DNA of 64,000 nt from Streptomyces sp. A012304 (GCF_026008495.1 NZ_BQUN01000031.1:1-64000), one strand, 5' to 3'. Positions 35,335-45,008 are shown, numbered from the stretch's first letter. The notes: generated from the letters alone by a model not told the origin. Program-made: numbers and translations.

Positions 35335-36180
35335 GTGGAAGCCAACTCTCGTGGCGTCGGGCGTCTACCAGCTGCCTTCCTGACGCCTGGGTCCTCGTCC
35401 TTCATGGACTTTCTCTCCGAGCACCAGCCGGAGCTGCTGCCCGGCAACCGGCAGTTGCCGCCGACGCAGGGCGTGATCGAGGCGCCGCACGGCACCACGA
35501 TCGTGGCCGTGACGTTCCCGGGCGGTGTGGTGCTCGCCGGCGACCGTCGGGCCACCATGGGCAACGTGATCGCTCAGCGGGACATCGAGAAGGTGTTCCC
35601 GGCCGACGAGTACTCGGCCGTCGGCATCGCCGGCACCGCCGGCCTGGCCGTGGAGATGGTCAAGCTCTTCCAGCTGGAGCTGGAGCACTTCGAGAAGGTG
35701 GAGGGCGCGCAGCTCTCGCTCGAGGGCAAGGCGAACCGGCTGTCGACCATGATCCGCTCCAACCTCGGCATGGCCATGCAGGGCCTGGCCGTGGTGCCGC
35801 TCTTCGCGGGGTACGACGTGGACCGGGGCAAGGGTCGGATCTTCTCGTACGACGTCACCGGTGGCCGCTCCGAGGAGCAGAACTACGCGGCGACCGGCTC
35901 GGGCTCGATCTTCGCGCGGGGCGCGATGAAGAAGCTCTTCCGGGAGGACCTGACCGAGGAGCAGGCGACGACGCTCGTGGTGCAGGCCCTGTACGACGCG
36001 GCAGACGACGACTCGGCGACCGGTGGTCCCGATGTCGCGCGCCGGATCTACCCCATCGTCACCGTGATCACCGAGGACGGCTTCCGCCGGCTCACCGAGG
36101 ACGAGTCCTCCGGGATCGCCCGTTCGATCCTTGAGCGCCGTCTGGAGCAGCCGGACGGCCCGCGGGCCGCGCTGCTGTAG
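35335..36180 (+). CDS. prcB: 20S proteasome beta subunit
   Basis: 281 aa from GTG 35335, GGAAGGA 6 nt upstream. An N-terminal propeptide of 53 residues is removed at [11 protein letters not shown], leaving Thr54 as the catalytic N-terminal nucleophile of the mature subunit. Other active-site features: GDRRATMGN (Asp-Arg) and the lysine in DIEKVF. It forms the two inner heptameric rings of the core particle. prcA follows 59 bp on with the same direction, as in other actinobacteria. Confidence 0.97.
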   Translation: MEANSRGVGRLPAAFLTPGSSSFMDFLSEHQPELLPGNRQLPPTQGVIEAPHGTTIVAVTFPGGVVLAGDRRATMGNVIAQRDIEKVFPADEYSAVGIAGTAGLAVEMVKLFQLELEHFEKVEGAQLSLEGKANRLSTMIRSNLGMAMQGLAVVPLFAGYDVDRGKGRIFSYDVTGGRSEEQNYAATGSGSIFARGAMKKLFREDLTEEQATTLVVQALYDAADDDSATGGPDVARRIYPIVTVITEDGFRRLTEDESSGIARSILERRLEQPDGPRAALL

Positions 36181-36239
36181 CGGGCCGCTCCCGTTGGCTA
36201 GGTGATCGAGTGACTTCCACAGAAAGGGACGGATAACCG

Positions 36240-36986
36240 GTGTCGACGCCGTTCTATGTCTCACCCCAGCAGGCGATGGCCGATCGCGCGGAGTACGCGC
36301 GCAAGGGCATCGCCCGTGGACGCAGCCTGGTCGTGCTGCAGTACGCCGACGGCATCGTGTTCGTCGGCGAGAACCCGTCCCGCGCGCTGCACAAGTTCAG
36401 CGAGATCTACGACCGGATCGGTTTCGCGGCCGCCGGCAAGTACAACGAGTACGAGAACCTCCGTATCGGTGGTGTGCGCTACGCGGACCTGCGCGGTTAC
36501 ACCTACGACCGGGACGACGTGACCGCGCGTGGCCTGGCCAACGTGTACGCCCAGACGCTCGGCACGATCTTCTCCTCGGCGGGCGAGAAGCCGTACGAGG
36601 TGGAGCTGGTCGTGGCCGAGGTCGGGGAGACCCCGGACGGCGACCAGATCTACCGGTTGCCGCACGACGGGTCGATCGTCGACGAGCACGGCTCGGTCGC
36701 GGTCGGCGGTAACGCCGAGCAGATCAGCAGCTACCTGGACCAGCGTCACCAGGACGGCATGAGCCTGGCGGAGGCCCTGAAGCTGGCGGTGCAGGCCCTG
36801 TCGCGGGACACCAACGGCACCCAGCGGGAGATCCCCGCCGAGCGGCTGGAGGTCGCGGTGCTGGACCGTACGCGGCCGCAGCAGCGGAAGTTCAAGCGGA
36901 TCGTCGGTCGCCAGCTCGCCCGGCTGCTGGAGGCCGGCGGCGCGGCCACGGAGGCGGAGAGCTCCGAGGAGTCGGACGAGAAGTAG
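36240..36986 (+). CDS. prcA: 20S proteasome alpha subunit
   Basis: 248 aa, GTG start at 36240. Ntn-hydrolase fold without a catalytic Thr: [44 protein letters not shown], where the first residues form the gate and YARKGIARG the alpha-ring helix H0. [20 protein letters not shown] is typical of the family. The acidic tail ([13 protein letters not shown]) is variable. It forms the outer rings that gate entry and dock with ARC. A perfect 34-bp palindrome closes the pair. Confidence 0.97.
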   Translation: MSTPFYVSPQQAMADRAEYARKGIARGRSLVVLQYADGIVFVGENPSRALHKFSEIYDRIGFAAAGKYNEYENLRIGGVRYADLRGYTYDRDDVTARGLANVYAQTLGTIFSSAGEKPYEVELVVAEVGETPDGDQIYRLPHDGSIVDEHGSVAVGGNAEQISSYLDQRHQDGMSLAEALKLAVQALSRDTNGTQREIPAERLEVAVLDRTRPQQRKFKRIVGRQLARLLEAGGAATEAESSEESDEK

Positions 36987-36999
36987 CCCCACGCTCCTG

Positions 37000-37033
37000 C
37001 TGTGCCCCGGCCGTCGCGACGGCCGGGGCACAG
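37000..37033. terminator. Bidirectional terminator, 34-bp perfect palindrome
   Basis: The sequence 37000-37033 is its own reverse complement (17-bp half CTGTGCCCCGGCCGTCG), separating prcA from the convergent LacI-type regulator gene. Confidence 0.85.
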
Positions 37034-37038
37034 GCGTC

Positions 37039-38055
37039 TCAGAGGGCCCCTGGCGGCGCCGTGGAGCCCCGGACTACGAGTTGGACGGGGATGTCCCCTT
37101 CGTCCGGTGTGCGGCCGTCCAGGACGGCCAGGAGGGCCCGCATGCCCCGTTCCCCGAACAGCTCGGCGTCCAGTCGGACGGTCGTCAGTTCGGGGTCCAG
37201 GGCGCCGGCCAGGGCGATGTCGTCGACGCCGGTGACGGAGACGTCGTCGGGGACGCGCAGTCCGCGTCGGCGCAGTGCCTTGTAGGCGCCGGCTGCCAGC
37301 TTGTCGTCGTCGCAGACCACGGCGGTGGGCAGGGGGCCGGGGGCCTCCAGGGCGGCCTCGGCGGCGGCCAGGGCGCCTTCGATCGTCATCGGGGTGCGGG
37401 CGGTGCGCACCGAGGTGCCGGGCACGGCGGCCACGCGCGCGGCCAGCTCACGCGCGCGTACCTCGAACGTCCAGGACGGTACGTCCGCCGCCAGGTGCAG
37501 GAAGCGCCGGTGGCCGAGACCCAGCAGGTGGTCGGCGATCTGCCGGGTGCCGTCGACGATGTCCAGGTTGACGGTGGCCGCGCCGAGGCTGCCGGAGGGG
37601 TCGCTGTCCAGCATGACCAGCGGCAGCCGCTCGCCGCGGATGGCGGTGACGGCGTCGGCGGCCATGGAGGAGGCCAGGACGCCGTCCAGGGCGGCCTGGG
37701 CGGAGGCGAAGGGGTCGCGGGCGGGACCGACGCCCTCGGGGGAGGGGTAGAGCACGACGCCGAAGCCGTGGTCGGCGGCGACCCGGGCCGCGCCCGTGTA
37801 CACGCCGGCGAAGAATTCGGTGGTCAGCGCGGGGACGACGAGCAGGACGGTGCGGGTGCGGCCGAGGCGGAGGTTGCGGGCGGCGAGGTTGGGCCGGTAG
37901 TCCAGCTCCCGCGCGGCGTCCCGTACGCGCTGCGCCGTGGCCTCGGAGACCCGGCCGCGCCACTTGTCGCCGAGGACCAGGGAGACCGCGGCCTGCGACA
38001 CTCCCGCGGCCTGGGCGACGTCACGGCTGGTCGGGCGCGTGCTACCTCGTGCCAC
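37039..38055 (-). CDS. LacI-family transcriptional regulator
   Basis: 338 aa from GTG 38055 (VARGSTRPTSRDVAQAAGVS). The open frame extends upstream to 38196 but in unconserved sequence, and the ribosome site is weak, so the start is tentative. DNA-binding domain: TSRDVAQAAGVSQAAVSLVLGDKWRGRVSEATAQRVRDAARELDYRPNLAARNLR (about residues 7-60) with hinge helix. The periplasmic-binding-protein-like sensor domain follows (LPLVMLDSDPSG, TAVVCDDDKLAAGAYKALRRRGLRVPDDVSVTGVDD). It is divergent from an MFS exporter gene that it probably controls. It is inserted between prcA and pafA with no evident proteasome role. Confidence 0.9.
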   Translation of the reverse strand: MARGSTRPTSRDVAQAAGVSQAAVSLVLGDKWRGRVSEATAQRVRDAARELDYRPNLAARNLRLGRTRTVLLVVPALTTEFFAGVYTGAARVAADHGFGVVLYPSPEGVGPARDPFASAQAALDGVLASSMAADAVTAIRGERLPLVMLDSDPSGSLGAATVNLDIVDGTRQIADHLLGLGHRRFLHLAADVPSWTFEVRARELAARVAAVPGTSVRTARTPMTIEGALAAAEAALEAPGPLPTAVVCDDDKLAAGAYKALRRRGLRVPDDVSVTGVDDIALAGALDPELTTVRLDAELFGERGMRALLAVLDGRTPDEGDIPVQLVVRGSTAPPGAL

Positions 38056-38116
38056 CGTCGGCCTGCTCTTTCGTCTGTCATGTGGACTCTGGACGTGTGA
38101 ACAGCGCACATGGTAT

Positions 38117-38137
38117 GTATGACAAGACACGTTATAC
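38117..38137. promoter_or_regulatory. Possible LacI-type operator in the divergent promoter region
   Basis: GTATGAC and GTTATAC are inverted (6 of 7 match) across a 7-nt spacer, inside a 50-bp AT-rich patch between the regulator and MFS genes. Confidence 0.35.
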
Positions 38138-38195
38138 GTAAAACCCGTGTGCGGCGCCCCGCCTCGGGCCGGGGCGAGCAGACGGAGGCGGGACA

Positions 38196-39455
38196 TTGGC
38201 CGCGGGATACCGGGAGATCCTCGCGACGAGGCATGCGGCGCGCCTGCTGGTGGGCACGCTCGTGGGCCGGCTGCCCAACGCCACGGCCGCCATCGCGATC
38301 GTGCTGTTCGTACGGGCCGAGGGTGGCACGTACAGCCTCGCGGGCGCGCTGGCGGCCGTCTACGGCGTCGCCAACGCCGTCGGGCAGCCCGTGCTCGGAC
38401 GCCTCGTCGATCTGCGCGGCCAGCCGCGCGTCCAGCTCCCCGCGGTGCTCGTCTCGGCCCTCGCGATGGCCGTCTTCGCCCTCGTCGGCGTCGAACCGCT
38501 GCCGGTGGCGTACGCCGCCGTGGCGGCCGCCGGGCTGTTCACACCTCCCCTGGAGGGCGGCCTGCGGGCGCTGTGGCCCTCGGTGCTGCGCCGTGAGGAC
38601 CAGGTCCACACGGCGTACGCGATGGACGCCGTGGCGCAGGAGGTGATGTTCACGGTCGGTCCGCTGCTGGTGACCCTGTGCGTGTCGCTGTGGTCGGCGC
38701 AGGCCGCGCTGCTCGTGCTGAACGCCGTCGGGGTGCTCGGGGCGCTGTCGGTGGTCGTCTCGCCGCCCTCGCGCGCGTGGCGCTCGGCTCCGCGTGAGGC
38801 GCACTGGCTCGGCGCCCTGCGCTCGCCCGGGCTGCTGGCGCTGCTCGCCGCCTTCCTGTTCGTGGGCATCGCGCTCGGCTCCATCACCGTCGCCTCCGTG
38901 CCGTACGCGGACGACCACGGCGGTGACGTGGTGTACGGCTGGCTGATGGCGGCACTGGGGCTCGGGGCGCTCCTCGGCGGGGTCGTGTACGGGGCGCGGC
39001 CGTGGCCGGGTGTGCCCGAGCGGCGACTGCGTGTCCTGGTGGCCTTGCTGGCGGTGTGTTACCTGCCGCTGACGCTGATGCCGGGCGCCGTGGCCATGGT
39101 GGGGCTCACCGTGCTCGCCGGTGTGTTCCTCGCGCCCGCCATCGCCTGCGCCTTCGTCATCGTCGACCGGCACGCGCCGCGTGGCACGGTCACCGAGGCG
39201 TTCTCCTGGCTGGTGACGACGTTCACCGTCGGTCACTCGCTCGGAACAGGCCTCGCGGGGCCCGTCGTCGAGGCCGGCGGGGCGTCGTGGGGGTTCGCCG
39301 TACCGGCTGCGGCGGGGGCCGTGTCGCTGCTGGTTCTGGTGGCCACGCAGCGGGTACTCGCAGCTCCCGCCGGGAGTGCGGTGGTTGCGGCTTCATCGGA
39401 AAATGATCCGAACCGTGCCGTCGAACCCCGTTTCAGTTCGAGGGATCGGGCGTAA
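38196..39455 (+). CDS. Major facilitator superfamily transporter
   Basis: 419 aa from TTG 38196, chosen because GGAGG lies 7 nt upstream. About 12 hydrophobic helices. The loop after helix 2 (GQPVLGRLVDLRGQPRVQ) matches the MFS GxxxDRxGRR-type motif A in degenerate form. The C-terminus is short and charged. It is probably a proton-coupled exporter. It is divergent from the LacI-type regulator. The pafA promoter overlaps its 3' end: the pafA -10 box spans the stop codon region. Confidence 0.85.
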   Translation: MAAGYREILATRHAARLLVGTLVGRLPNATAAIAIVLFVRAEGGTYSLAGALAAVYGVANAVGQPVLGRLVDLRGQPRVQLPAVLVSALAMAVFALVGVEPLPVAYAAVAAAGLFTPPLEGGLRALWPSVLRREDQVHTAYAMDAVAQEVMFTVGPLLVTLCVSLWSAQAALLVLNAVGVLGALSVVVSPPSRAWRSAPREAHWLGALRSPGLLALLAAFLFVGIALGSITVASVPYADDHGGDVVYGWLMAALGLGALLGGVVYGARPWPGVPERRLRVLVALLAVCYLPLTLMPGAVAMVGLTVLAGVFLAPAIACAFVIVDRHAPRGTVTEAFSWLVTTFTVGHSLGTGLAGPVVEAGGASWGFAVPAAAGAVSLLVLVATQRVLAAPAGSAVVAASSENDPNRAVEPRFSSRDRA

Positions 39456-39458
39456 TGT
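39453..39458 (+). promoter_or_regulatory. Candidate -10 box, leaderless pafA transcript
   Basis: TAATGT overlaps the MFS stop codon and ends 6 nt before the pafA ATG. TTTCAG (39431-39436) sits 16 nt upstream as a possible -35. There is no Shine-Dalgarno site. Confidence 0.5.
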
Positions 39459-39464
39459 TCAGTC

Positions 39465-40826
39465 ATGGACCGCCGCATTTTCGGGCTGGAGAACGAGTAC
39501 GGCGTCACGTGCACGTTCAGGGGACAGCGCCGCCTGTCGCCTGACGAGGTGGCGCGGTACCTCTTCCGCCGTGTCGTGTCATGGGGCCGAAGCAGCAATG
39601 TCTTTCTGCGGAACGGCGCCCGCCTCTATCTCGACGTGGGATCGCATCCGGAATACGCCACACCCGAATGCGACAACGTGACCGAACTGGTCACCCACGA
39701 CAAGGCCGGCGAGCGCATTCTCGAAGGACTCCTGGTGGACGCGGAACGACGCCTGCACGAGGAAGGAATCGCGGGCGACGTCTACCTCTTCAAGAACAAC
39801 ACCGACTCGGCGGGCAACTCCTACGGTTGCCACGAGAACTACCTGGTGGCCCGGCACGGGGAGTTCTCCCGGCTCGCGGACATCCTGATCCCGTTCCTGG
39901 TGACCCGGCAGCTGCTGTGCGGCGCCGGCAAGGTGCTGCAGACGCCCCGCGGGGCCGTGTACTGCGTCAGCCAGCGCGCGGAGCACATCTGGGAGGGCGT
40001 CTCCTCGGCGACGACCCGTTCGCGACCCATCATCAACACCCGCGACGAACCGCACGCGGACGCCGAGCGCTACCGCCGGCTGCACGTCATCGTGGGCGAC
40101 TCGAACATGTCCGAGACGACGATGCTGCTGAAGGTCGGTGCCACCGATCTGGTGCTGCGCATGATCGAGGCGGGCACCGTGATGCGTGACCTGACCCTGG
40201 AGAACCCGATCCGGGCGATCCGCGAGGTCAGCCACGACATCACCGGCCGGCGCAAGGTGCGCCTGGCCAGCGGCCGCGAGGCCTCCGCGCTGGAGGTGCA
40301 GCGCGAGTACTACGAGAAGGCCGTGGACTTCTGCGAGCGCCGAGGCATCCGCACCGGCACCGTCGAGCAGGTCCTGGAGCTGTGGGGCCGCACCCTGGAC
40401 GCGATCGAGACCGAGGACCTCGACCGCATCGGCACCGAGATCGACTGGGTGATGAAGTACAAGCTCATCGAGCGGTACCGGGCCAAGCACAACATGACCA
40501 TGTCGCATCCGCGGGTGGCGCAGATAGACCTCGCCTACCACGACATCCACCGCCGTCGTGGGCTGTACTACCTGCTGGAGAAGAAGGGCCAAGCCACCCG
40601 GATCTGCAACGACTTGAAGATCTTCGAGGGCAAGTCGGTTCCCCCGCAGACCACTCGGGCCAGGCTGCGCGGCGACTTCATCCGCCGGGCCCAGGAACAG
40701 CGCCGTGACTTCACGGTCGACTGGGTTCACCTGAAGCTCAACGACCAGGCACAGCGCACCGTTTTGTGCAAGGACCCGTTCCGTTCGGTGGACGACCGGG
40801 TGGAGAAACTGATCGCCGGAATGTGA
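39465..40826 (+). CDS. pafA: Pup-protein ligase
   Basis: 453 aa. Uses ATP to phosphorylate the C-terminal Glu of deamidated Pup and links it to substrate lysines. Same fold as Dop: [18 protein letters not shown] (metal Glu near residue 9), [20 protein letters not shown] (catalytic Asp), [22 protein letters not shown] and [31 protein letters not shown]. It lacks the long insert seen in Dop, and a C-terminal domain ends [17 protein letters not shown]. It is separated from prcA by the LacI/MFS pair. Its own leaderless-type promoter and terminator suggest a monocistronic unit. Confidence 0.97.
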   Translation: MDRRIFGLENEYGVTCTFRGQRRLSPDEVARYLFRRVVSWGRSSNVFLRNGARLYLDVGSHPEYATPECDNVTELVTHDKAGERILEGLLVDAERRLHEEGIAGDVYLFKNNTDSAGNSYGCHENYLVARHGEFSRLADILIPFLVTRQLLCGAGKVLQTPRGAVYCVSQRAEHIWEGVSSATTRSRPIINTRDEPHADAERYRRLHVIVGDSNMSETTMLLKVGATDLVLRMIEAGTVMRDLTLENPIRAIREVSHDITGRRKVRLASGREASALEVQREYYEKAVDFCERRGIRTGTVEQVLELWGRTLDAIETEDLDRIGTEIDWVMKYKLIERYRAKHNMTMSHPRVAQIDLAYHDIHRRRGLYYLLEKKGQATRICNDLKIFEGKSVPPQTTRARLRGDFIRRAQEQRRDFTVDWVHLKLNDQAQRTVLCKDPFRSVDDRVEKLIAGM

Positions 40827-40863
40827 GCCACGCGATCCGGCCATGCGTGCCGGAACGCAACAC

Positions 40864-40892
40864 GGGCGCCGTACGTTTCCCGTACGGCGCCC
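40864..40892 (+). terminator. pafA terminator
   Basis: A perfect 12-bp stem (40864-40875 with 40881-40892, arm GGGCGCCGTACG), 5-nt loop, followed by TTCT. Confidence 0.85.
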
Positions 40893-40955
40893 TTCTCACG
40901 CCGTAGAGTTGCGCGCACGCCATCCACAAGATCGACCGATTACGAGGCCCCCACC

Positions 40956-41963
40956 GTGCGCCGACGCTCACTCCTTCTCGCCGCCGTTCCCGCAGGACTG
41001 GTCACGCTCGCCGGGTGCGGCGACGACGGGTCCGACTCCTCGAGCGCGGCCGACGGCAACGCGTCGCCCTCCGCCTCGGACGGCTCCGCCGCGCCCGCGC
41101 CGAAGATCGTCGACGGCCCGCTGCCGGCCGTCACCGCGGGCACGAAGTTCGGGGAGAAGCCGACGGTCGCCAGGGGCAGTGGCGCCCCCTCCGACCAGCT
41201 CGCGGTCAAGACGCTGATCGCCGGCGGCGGCCAGACCGTCGCGGAGAAGGACTACATCTGGGCCCACTACCTCGGCCAGATCTGGGACACCGGCAAGGTC
41301 TTCGACAACTCCTACGACCGCAAGACGCCGCTGTTCATCCAGCTCGCCCCGGGCGGCATCATCGACGGCTGGCGCTACGGACTGGCCGGCAAGAAGGTCG
41401 GCAGCCGTGTCGAGCTGGCCGTCCCGCCGACCTGGGGATACGGCAAGGAGGGCCAGCCGCAGGCCGGCATCAAGGGCACCGACACGCTGGTCTTCGTCGT
41501 CGACCTCCAGGGCACGTTCAACGGGAAGAGCTCCGCCAAGGGCAAGGAGGTCCCGCAGGACGACGCCGCGCTGCCCAAGGTCGGCACCAACACCGACGGC
41601 AAGTCGCCCTCCATGGATATTCCCAAGGCCGCCCCGCCGAAGAAGCTCGTGGCGAACTACGTCATCGAGGGCGACGGCCCGGTGGTCGCGGCGGACGCCA
41701 GCGTGGTCGTGCAGTACAAGGGCGTCGTCTGGGACACCGGCAAGGAGTTCGACTCCAGCTACACCCGCAGCGCGCCGACGTCGTTCTCGCTCCAGCAGGT
41801 CGTCAAGGGCTGGTCGCAGGGTCTGACCGGCAAGAAGGTCGGCAGCCGCGTCGTCATCGTCGTCCCGCCGGACCTGGGGTACGGCGACAACCCGCCGAGT
41901 GGCAGCGGCATCGAGAAGGACTCCACGATGGTCTTCTCGGTGGACATCCTCGCGGCGTCGTGA
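40956..41963 (+). CDS. Two-domain FKBP-type peptidyl-prolyl isomerase lipoprotein
   Basis: 335 aa, GTG start at 40956. The signal peptide ends in lipobox LAGC (RRRSLLLAAVPAGLVTLAGC), so the protein is anchored outside the membrane. A Ser/Ala/Asp linker is followed by two FKBP domains: the first around DTGKVFDNSYDRKTP...IIDGWRYGLAGKKVGSRVELAVPP, the second around DTGKEFDSSYTRSAP...VVKGWSQGLTGKKVGSRVVIVVPP. The first domain is the more diverged. It probably folds exported proteins. The next gene is a single-domain cytosolic FKBP, and the two may form one unit. Confidence 0.9.
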   Translation: MRRRSLLLAAVPAGLVTLAGCGDDGSDSSSAADGNASPSASDGSAAPAPKIVDGPLPAVTAGTKFGEKPTVARGSGAPSDQLAVKTLIAGGGQTVAEKDYIWAHYLGQIWDTGKVFDNSYDRKTPLFIQLAPGGIIDGWRYGLAGKKVGSRVELAVPPTWGYGKEGQPQAGIKGTDTLVFVVDLQGTFNGKSSAKGKEVPQDDAALPKVGTNTDGKSPSMDIPKAAPPKKLVANYVIEGDGPVVAADASVVVQYKGVVWDTGKEFDSSYTRSAPTSFSLQQVVKGWSQGLTGKKVGSRVVIVVPPDLGYGDNPPSGSGIEKDSTMVFSVDILAAS

Positions 41964-42023
41964 CGCCGTCCGGGATGTAAGACTGTGCACGTTGCCTTTT
42001 CGAGACAAGCAGGAGCTACAGAC

Positions 42024-42395
42024 GTGAGCATCGACAAGCCCGAGATCGACTTCCCGGGCGGCGAGCCCCCGGCGGACCTCGAGATCAAGGACATCTGGGA
42101 GGGCGACGGCGAGGTGGCGCAGGCGGGCCAGACCGTCACCGTGCACTACGTCGGTGTCGCCTTCAGCACCGGCGAGGAGTTCGACGCCAGCTGGAACCGT
42201 GGCACGCCGTTCCGCTTCCCGCTGGGCGGCGGCCGGGTCATCAAGGGCTGGGACCTCGGCGTGCAGGGCATGAAGGTCGGCGGCCGCCGTCAGCTGACCA
42301 TCCCCGCGCACCTCGCCTACGGCAACCAGAGCCCCGCCCCGGCGATCAAGCCCGGCGAGACGCTGATCTTCGTCGTGGACCTGCTCGGGGTCTGA
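42024..42395 (+). CDS. FKBP-type peptidyl-prolyl cis-trans isomerase, cytosolic
   Basis: 123 aa from GTG 42024, AGGAG 8 nt upstream. A classic single FKBP domain with the active-site residues in VTVHYVGVAFSTGEEFDASWNRGTPFRF, GGGRVIKGWDLGVQGMKVGGRRQLTIPAHLAYG and ETLIFVVDLLGV. No signal peptide. It lies between the FKBP lipoprotein and pafB in the block between pafA and pafBC. Confidence 0.94.
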   Translation: MSIDKPEIDFPGGEPPADLEIKDIWEGDGEVAQAGQTVTVHYVGVAFSTGEEFDASWNRGTPFRFPLGGGRVIKGWDLGVQGMKVGGRRQLTIPAHLAYGNQSPAPAIKPGETLIFVVDLLGV

Positions 42396-42423
42396 CCGGG
42401 ATCCGACCGGAGCCGATCACCTG

Positions 42424-42451
42424 GGGCCCATGCCTGTCCGGGCATGGGCCC
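42424..42451 (+). terminator. Terminator after the FKBP genes
   Basis: A perfect 11-bp stem (42424-42434 with 42441-42451, arm GGGCCCATGCC) with a 6-nt loop, 28 bp after the stop. Confidence 0.8.
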
Positions 42452-42524
42452 TCGGCTTTGCCGGGGCACCGCGGAGCGGTACGGTCATCCGTCAGAAGCA
42501 TCATGAGGAAGGCGAAGGGCGTCG

Positions 42525-43502
42525 ATGGCCATTGCCAAGGCCGAGCGGCTGATGAATCTGGCGCTGTGTCTGCTCGGGACGCGGCGGCCGCTCAGCAAGC
42601 GCGAGCTGCGCGACTCCATCGAGGCCTACGTCGAGGCCTTCGGGCCGGGGAACGGCGCGACCGGCTCCGACGACTCCTTCAACCGCATGTTCGAGCGGGA
42701 CAAGGACGATCTGCGCGAGCTGGGGCTCGTCATCGAGACCGTGGAGAGCCTGGACGGCGAGGTCGGCTATCTCGCCCGCCGTGACAGCAACCGCCTCCCG
42801 CCCATCACGCTCGACGCCGAGGAGGCCGCCGCGCTGGGGCTGGCCGCCAAGGTCTGGCAGCAGGCCCGGCTCGCCGGAGCGGCCAGCGGTGCCCTGCAGA
42901 AGCTGCGGGCGGCCGGACTGCCCGAGGATGTCGACCCGTACGAGGCGCACGGCGCGCTCGAGCCCCGCATTCCGGTGCACGAGGCCGCGTTCGAGCCGCT
43001 GATGCTGGCCTGCCGCGACCGCCGTCCGGTGGTCTTCGACTACCGCAAGGCCACCGCCGCCCGCCCCGAGCCCCGGCACGTGGAGCCGTGGGCGCTGGAG
43101 TGCTGGCGCGGACACTGGTACCTGGCCGGCTGGGACCGCGACCGGGGCGCCGAGCGGGTGTTCCGGCTGTCTCGCATCACCGGCAAGGTGCGCTCGCGCG
43201 GAACGGGCTTCACGGCGCCCGTCCCCGACGTCGTCACCGTCCGGGAGACCGTCGCCGGCTGGGCGGGGGAGACCGCCGACCGCAGCGCGCTGATCCGGCT
43301 GCGTGCCGACGCCGGGTACCCCTTGCGGGCGAAGGCCACCGCCGTGCGGGAACTCGGCGACGGCTGGGACGAGTTGGAGATTCCGTACGGGCACGGGCTG
43401 GACGCCTGGCTGGTGGAGTTCGGGCCGGACGTGGTGGTCCTGGAGCCCGCCGAGCTGCGTGCGGACGTGGTCGACCGGCTGCGGGCCGTGGCCAAGGGCT
43501 GA
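42525..43502 (+). CDS. pafB: WYL-domain regulator PafB
   Basis: 325 aa. An N-terminal helix-turn-helix (AERLMNLALCLLGTRRPLSKRELRDSIEAYV), then a WYL domain with the literal WYL in WRGHWYLAGWDRD (about residue 205) and RVFRLSRITGKV, and a C-terminal WCX-type extension. In mycobacteria PafB and PafC act as a heterodimer that turns on most DNA-damage genes; the WYL domain senses a nucleic-acid ligand. pafC begins 18 bp on, so the two are surely cotranscribed. Confidence 0.92.
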   Translation: MAIAKAERLMNLALCLLGTRRPLSKRELRDSIEAYVEAFGPGNGATGSDDSFNRMFERDKDDLRELGLVIETVESLDGEVGYLARRDSNRLPPITLDAEEAAALGLAAKVWQQARLAGAASGALQKLRAAGLPEDVDPYEAHGALEPRIPVHEAAFEPLMLACRDRRPVVFDYRKATAARPEPRHVEPWALECWRGHWYLAGWDRDRGAERVFRLSRITGKVRSRGTGFTAPVPDVVTVRETVAGWAGETADRSALIRLRADAGYPLRAKATAVRELGDGWDELEIPYGHGLDAWLVEFGPDVVVLEPAELRADVVDRLRAVAKG

Positions 43503-43520
43503 GGGGGAGCGAGCGACACA

Positions 43521-44711
43521 GTGGCAGGCAAACCGGTCAGGCCGGCGAACGCGATCGACCAGACCCGGCGGATGCTCTCCCTGGTGACGTATCTGCGGGA
43601 GCGGCCCGGAGCGCGCATCGAGGACGTGGCGCGCGCCTTCGGCATCACCGAGGACGAGCTGGTCTCGGACCTCGACGTGCTGCCGATGTGCGGCACCAGC
43701 TTCCGCGGCGGCGATCTGCTGGACATCGACACCGACGGCGAGCGCATCTGGTGGCACAACCCGGCCGCGCTCGGCGCGGAGGCCGCCGAGCCGCTACGGC
43801 TGGCCGCCGACGAGGCGACCGCGCTGCTGGTGGCCGCGCGCGCCGTGGCGACCCTGCCGGGGCTGCGCGAGGGCGACCGGCAGGCCCTGCTGCGGGCCAC
43901 CGCCAAGGTGGAGGCCGCGGCCGGTGAGGCGGCGGGCGCCAGCTCCCGCCTGTCGGTGACCTTCGAGTCCGAGGGCGGGGTCTTCGCCGACGTCGACCGG
44001 GCGATCTCCGAGCGGCGCCGGCTGTGGATCCGCTACTACTCGCCCGCGCGTGACGAGGTCACCGAGCGCGAGATCGACCCCATCCGCCTGGTCAGCGTCG
44101 GACACACCTATGTCGAGGCCTGGTGCCGCCGCTCCGAGGCCCGGCGCACCTTCCGCCTGGACCGGGTCGCCGAGATCCGGATCCTCGACGAGCCCGCCGC
44201 GCCGCCCGAGATCGAGCTGCGGGACCTGTCGGAGGGGCTGGTGCAGCCGGCCGCCGAGGACCCCGAGGTCGTGGTCGAGGTCGGCCCCGGCGGGCGCTGG
44301 GTCGCCGAGTACTACCCCCACGACAGCGCCGAGGAACTGCCCGACGGCGGCCTGCGCATCACCCTGCGCACGCCCGACCCCGCCTCGCTGCGCCGCCTGG
44401 CCCTGCGGCTCGGCCGTGACGGGCGGATCGTCTCCCCTCAGGCCCTCGCCGCCAGCGCCCGCCAGGCGGCCCGCGAGGCGCTGGCCGCGTACGACGGCGT
44501 GGACGCGCGGGAGACCGGCCCCGACACGCCGGCCGACAGGCGGCCCACCGGGCCCGGGAGCGGACTCACGGGCGGCGGGATACCGTACGGCGTCGTCGGC
44601 CAGGGCGGGCCGGGCGGCCTGCCGCCCGCGGTGAACCAGGGCGCGCGCGGCGACGTAGACCACGGTGAGCAGGTGTTCGGGTGGGTCGACGGGCGGGAGC
44701 CGGGGATTTGA
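43521..44711 (+). CDS. pafC: WYL-domain regulator PafC
   Basis: 396 aa from GTG 43521. HTH-like opening (ANAIDQTRRMLSLVTYLRERPGARIEDVARAFGITEDELVSDLDVL), then the WYL domain (RRRLWIRYYSPARDEVTEREIDPIRLVSVGHTYVEAWCRRSEARRTFRLDRVAEIRIL) and WCX region. The last 70 residues (DTPADRRPTGPGSGLTGGG...) are Gly/Pro-rich and exceed the usual PafC length. Partner of PafB in the DNA-damage response. Its stop overlaps a TTG start of the next small gene. Confidence 0.9.
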   Translation: MAGKPVRPANAIDQTRRMLSLVTYLRERPGARIEDVARAFGITEDELVSDLDVLPMCGTSFRGGDLLDIDTDGERIWWHNPAALGAEAAEPLRLAADEATALLVAARAVATLPGLREGDRQALLRATAKVEAAAGEAAGASSRLSVTFESEGGVFADVDRAISERRRLWIRYYSPARDEVTEREIDPIRLVSVGHTYVEAWCRRSEARRTFRLDRVAEIRILDEPAAPPEIELRDLSEGLVQPAAEDPEVVVEVGPGGRWVAEYYPHDSAEELPDGGLRITLRTPDPASLRRLALRLGRDGRIVSPQALAASARQAAREALAAYDGVDARETGPDTPADRRPTGPGSGLTGGGIPYGVVGQGGPGGLPPAVNQGARGDVDHGEQVFGWVDGREPGI

Positions 44712-45001
44712 GCGAGTCGGGGTCGTCCGGCGGACGGGGCATCTCCGTGGCCTCCGCGTTCGCCGGGATGAGGAATGTGGCTCCGGTGGTGTTCAGGGCC
44801 GGGTGCCCGGACTGCCGGGGGCGGTTCGAACTCGCCGCGAGCGCGCTGCGGCTGGCCATCGGCGCCTCCAGCAGCACCACCTTCTACTCCTTCACCTGCC
44901 CCGACTGCGGGGCGGCCGTCCGCAAGCCGGCCGGCGAGCGGATCGTGGAACTGCTCACGGGCGGTGGCGTCAGGACCCTGCGGCTGCATTCGGCGCCGTA
45001 G
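44708..45001 (+). CDS. Small zinc-ribbon protein
   Basis: 97 aa if read from TTG 44708, which overlaps the pafC stop (TTGA); ATG 44768 (MRNVAPVVFRAGCPDC) would give 77 aa and is equally possible. Two CxxC knuckles, GCPDCRGRFEL and TCPDCGAAVRKP, about 30 residues apart, indicate a zinc ribbon. It is uncharacterised and its position behind pafBC is, from memory, conserved in Streptomyces. Confidence 0.75.
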   Translation: MSESGSSGGRGISVASAFAGMRNVAPVVFRAGCPDCRGRFELAASALRLAIGASSSTTFYSFTCPDCGAAVRKPAGERIVELLTGGGVRTLRLHSAP

Positions 45002-45008
45002 CAGGGTC

